Below, piece after piece: positions 61,906 through 64,000 of a DNA stretch of 64,000 nt. The stretch's first letter is position 1. The number at the start of each line of letters is the position of its first letter. Position numbers and translations under genes: made by a program. The notes below the pieces were generated by a model, which saw only the letters and a list, made by a program, of their open reading frames with translations, had not been told where the DNA came from and made no database searches. The DNA is from DATJIG01 sp050260515 (GTDB taxonomy: Bacteria > Pseudomonadota > Alphaproteobacteria > SMXQ01): the NCBI GenBank assembly GCA_050260515.1, contig JBLNCI010000036.1:62001-126000 (forward strand), given 5' to 3'.

Positions 61906-64000
61906 ATGCCGGTCGCCCCCCTTTCCGCCGACGCTCTCCGCCACAGGTGCGATCCGGAACAGTTCGCCTTCGATACCACCGACGAGCTTGCAACGCTGAA
62001 GCGCATCGTCGGCCAGGACCGCGCCGTGCAGGCGGTGCGGTTCGGGATCGGCATCCAGAACCACGGTTACAATCTGTTCGCCTTCGGTCCTCCCGGCGTC
62101 GGCAAGTATTCGGTGGTGCGGCGGTTCCTCGAGAACCAGGCGGCGCAAATGCAGCCGCCCCCCGACCTCTGTTATGTCCACAACTTCCAGGACCCCAATC
62201 GCCCGCGCGCCCTGCGCATGCCGCCCGGACGCGGCGCGCCGTTCCGGCGCGACATGGAGGCCCTGGTCGGGATGGTCCGGGTGGCGATCCCGGCGGCGTT
62301 CGAGGCCGAGGACTATCGCGCGCGGCGCCATGCGATCGAGGAGGAGTTCAAGGGCCGCCACGAGGCCGATCTCGAAGCGGTCAACGAGGAGGCGCACGGT
62401 CGGTCGATCGCGGTGATCCGCACCCCCGTCGGCGTCGCGCTCGCGCCGACTCGCGGCGACGAGGTCCTCAGCCCCGAGGACTTCCACAAGCTGCCGGAGG
62501 CCGAGCAGGAGCGCCGCCGCGCCGAGATGAACCGCCTCCAGGAGAAGCTCGAGGAGGCGCTTCGCAAGGTGCCCCAGCTCGAGAAGCAGGCCCGCGACAA
62601 GATCAAGGAACTGAACCGCGAAGTCGCCAACTTCGCCATCGGCCACATCGTCGACGAGATCCGGTCCGGGCACACGGATCTGCCGGTCATCGGCGCGTAT
62701 CTCAACGAGGTGCGGCAGGACATCATCGAGAACGTCGAGGAGTTCCTGGGCACGGAGCCCCGCGGTCCCGAAGCGACGGCGCGGACCATGGCGCAAGCGA
62801 CGTCGGGCGAGCCGTCGCCGCTGCGTCGCTATCGTGTGAACCTGATGGTCGACCACGGCGCGATGCGCGGCGCGCCGGTCGTCTACGAGGACAACCCGAA
62901 CCTCCAGAATCTGCTCGGCCGCATCGAGCATATCGCCCAGTACGGCGCGCTCCTCACCGACTACAACCTCATCCAGCCCGGCGCGCTCCATCGCGCCAAC
63001 GGCGGCTATCTCATCCTCGACGCCCGCAAGGTGCTGCTGCAGCCGTTCGCGTGGGAGGCGCTGAAGCGTGCGCTCAGCGCCCACGAGGTGAAGATCGAAT
63101 CCCTCAACCAGGTGTTCTCCGTCGTGTCGACGGTATCGCTCGAGCCCGAGCCGGTGCCGCTCGAGGTCAAGGTCGTCCTGCTCGGCGAGCCCCAGCTCTA
63201 TTACCTGCTCGCCGAGCACGATCCCGACTTCGAGGACCTGTTCAAGGTGGCGGTCGACTTCGAAACCGAGATGGACCGTACGCCGGAATCGCTGCAGCTC
63301 TATGCGCGGATGGTCGCCGAGATCGCGCGCCACGATGGCTTCAAGCCGCTCGACCGGCAAGCCGTCGCCCGCGTCGTCGAGCACGCCTCCCGGCTCGCTA
63401 GCGACGCCGGCAAGGTGACCGTGCATCTCCGCTCGGTATCCGACCTCCTGTCGGAATCGAGCTACTGGGCCGGGATGGCGGGCCGGGCGGTGATTTCGGC
63501 GAAGGACGTCGAGCGCGCGATCGAGACGCGCATCAACCGCATCGACCGGCTGCGCGAGCGCTCGTACGAGCAGATCCTCAACGGCACCGTGCTGATCGAG
63601 TCCACGGGCACGGCCACCGGTCAGGTGAACGGGCTGTCGGTGCTCCAGCTCGGGTCCTTCACCTTCGGCCGTCCGACGCGGATCACCGCGCGAGTGCGCG
63701 TCGGCAAGGGCGAGGTCGTGGACATCGAGCGCGAGGTGGCACTCGGGGGACCGCTGCACTCGAAAGGCGTGCTGATCCTCGAAGGCTTCCTGCGCGGCCG
63801 CTACTGCCTCGACAAGCCGCTGACGCTCGCGGCGAGTCTCGTCTTCGAGCAGTCCTACGGCGGCGTCGAGGGCGACTCCGCCTCGTCGACCGAGCTCTAC
63901 GCGCTGCTGTCGGCGCTCGCCGATGTGCCTATCCGCCAGTCGTTCGCGGTCACCGGTTCGGTCAACCAGCTCGGACAGGTGCAGGCCATCGGCGGCGTGA
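61906..64000 (+). CDS. Lon-like ATP-dependent protease (partial, runs off the window)
   Basis: The first 698 residues of a Lon-family protein of the LonB/YcbZ-like type, cut by the window edge. The Walker A motif is GPPGVGKYS at residues 61-69, with Tyr where Ser/Thr follows the Lys in most AAA proteins. The middle is a long coiled insert (LEKQARDKIKELNREVANFA), then ANGGYLILDARKVL (Walker B-like) and VVLLGEPQLYYLL. The protease domain begins at about 555, with the catalytic Ser in GGVEGDSASSTELYALLSAL near 657; the catalytic Lys lies beyond the end. The zincin gene is just upstream. Confidence 0.92.
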   Translation, partial: MPVAPLSADALRHRCDPEQFAFDTTDELATLKRIVGQDRAVQAVRFGIGIQNHGYNLFAFGPPGVGKYSVVRRFLENQAAQMQPPPDLCYVHNFQDPNRPRALRMPPGRGAPFRRDMEALVGMVRVAIPAAFEAEDYRARRHAIEEEFKGRHEADLEAVNEEAHGRSIAVIRTPVGVALAPTRGDEVLSPEDFHKLPEAEQERRRAEMNRLQEKLEEALRKVPQLEKQARDKIKELNREVANFAIGHIVDEIRSGHTDLPVIGAYLNEVRQDIIENVEEFLGTEPRGPEATARTMAQATSGEPSPLRRYRVNLMVDHGAMRGAPVVYEDNPNLQNLLGRIEHIAQYGALLTDYNLIQPGALHRANGGYLILDARKVLLQPFAWEALKRALSAHEVKIESLNQVFSVVSTVSLEPEPVPLEVKVVLLGEPQLYYLLAEHDPDFEDLFKVAVDFETEMDRTPESLQLYARMVAEIARHDGFKPLDRQAVARVVEHASRLASDAGKVTVHLRSVSDLLSESSYWAGMAGRAVISAKDVERAIETRINRIDRLRERSYEQILNGTVLIESTGTATGQVNGLSVLQLGSFTFGRPTRITARVRVGKGEVVDIEREVALGGPLHSKGVLILEGFLRGRYCLDKPLTLAASLVFEQSYGGVEGDSASSTELYALLSALADVPIRQSFAVTGSVNQLGQVQAIGGV

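Noticed and set aside
61669..63759. 696-codon minus-strand frame opposite the Lon-like gene
   Set aside because: Antisense to a Lon-family protein with P-loop and catalytic Ser; no motif of its own.

Overview
The window is GC-rich, densely coded bacterial chromosome that reads as an alphaproteobacterium. Supporting markers are a Usg protein, a CarD regulator beside FdxA, an S4-domain protein and an SUV3-like helicase, an IalB-type periplasmic protein, a CIRCE-controlled groESL operon, a complete ccmABCDEFGHI set for System I cytochrome c maturation, and an orphan TctC/Bug solute receptor. The order cannot be fixed from this sequence alone; Hyphomicrobiales or Rhodospirillales relatives are the natural guess.

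Layout. 1-7.4 kb: two related thioredoxin-fold [2Fe-2S] ferredoxin genes, the second fused to a flavin/NAD(P)H reductase with its own plant-type ferredoxin; a GntR/UTRA regulator; an ornithine-cyclodeaminase-like enzyme; a sensor histidine kinase; and a TctC receptor. 7.4-11.4 kb: an alpha/beta hydrolase, a small membrane protein, groEL-groES and usg. 11.4-12.1 kb: first copy of a structured dispersed repeat. 12.1-19.9 kb: an AsmA-like protein, a DUF2934 protein, a surface-polysaccharide group (flippase, glycosyltransferase, UDP-galactopyranose mutase) and a Crp/Fnr regulator.

20.05-27.37 kb is a 7.3-kb integrated island. It is bounded by a 22-bp direct repeat that overlaps the 3' end of tRNA-Arg(CCT). 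Its integrase lies next to the tRNA. It also carries a serine recombinase, a four-gene operon (AlpA-like regulator, HTH/Cys protein, a second tyrosine recombinase, and an unknown protein with a HEPN-like C-terminus), a receiver-like protein without its phosphoacceptor Asp, two paralogous small proteins, and several unrecognised genes. Two inverted-repeat operators are visible.

27.4-42.3 kb: a PagL-like lipid A deacylase, prolyl iminopeptidase, an M48 lipoprotein peptidase, a molybdenum-carrier-like protein, a phosphoesterase-like protein that has lost its metal ligands, CarD with a long Lys/Ala/Pro tail, fdxA, an S4 protein, an SUV3-like helicase, a RaiA-cold-shock fusion, a 650-residue protein of no recognised family, and acnA. 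42.3-42.76 kb holds no gene, but shows three hairpins with C-rich loops ending in a strong terminator, a good small-RNA candidate. 42.76-49.5 kb is the ccm operon.

49.5-64 kb: an outer-membrane barrel paired with a secreted unknown, tRNA-Ala(CGC), yggT-DUF167-folD, argG, a secreted unknown, an OmpA-family protein, rlmN, an IalB-like protein, an SPOUT RNA methylase, the second copy of the dispersed repeat, an EamA transporter, pterin dehydratase, a small zincin and a Lon-like protease that runs off the right edge.

Most of the window is housekeeping. The parts most worth a second look are the paired dispersed repeat with compensatory changes in its hairpin, the small-RNA candidate before ccmA, and the recombinase operon in the tRNA-Arg island.
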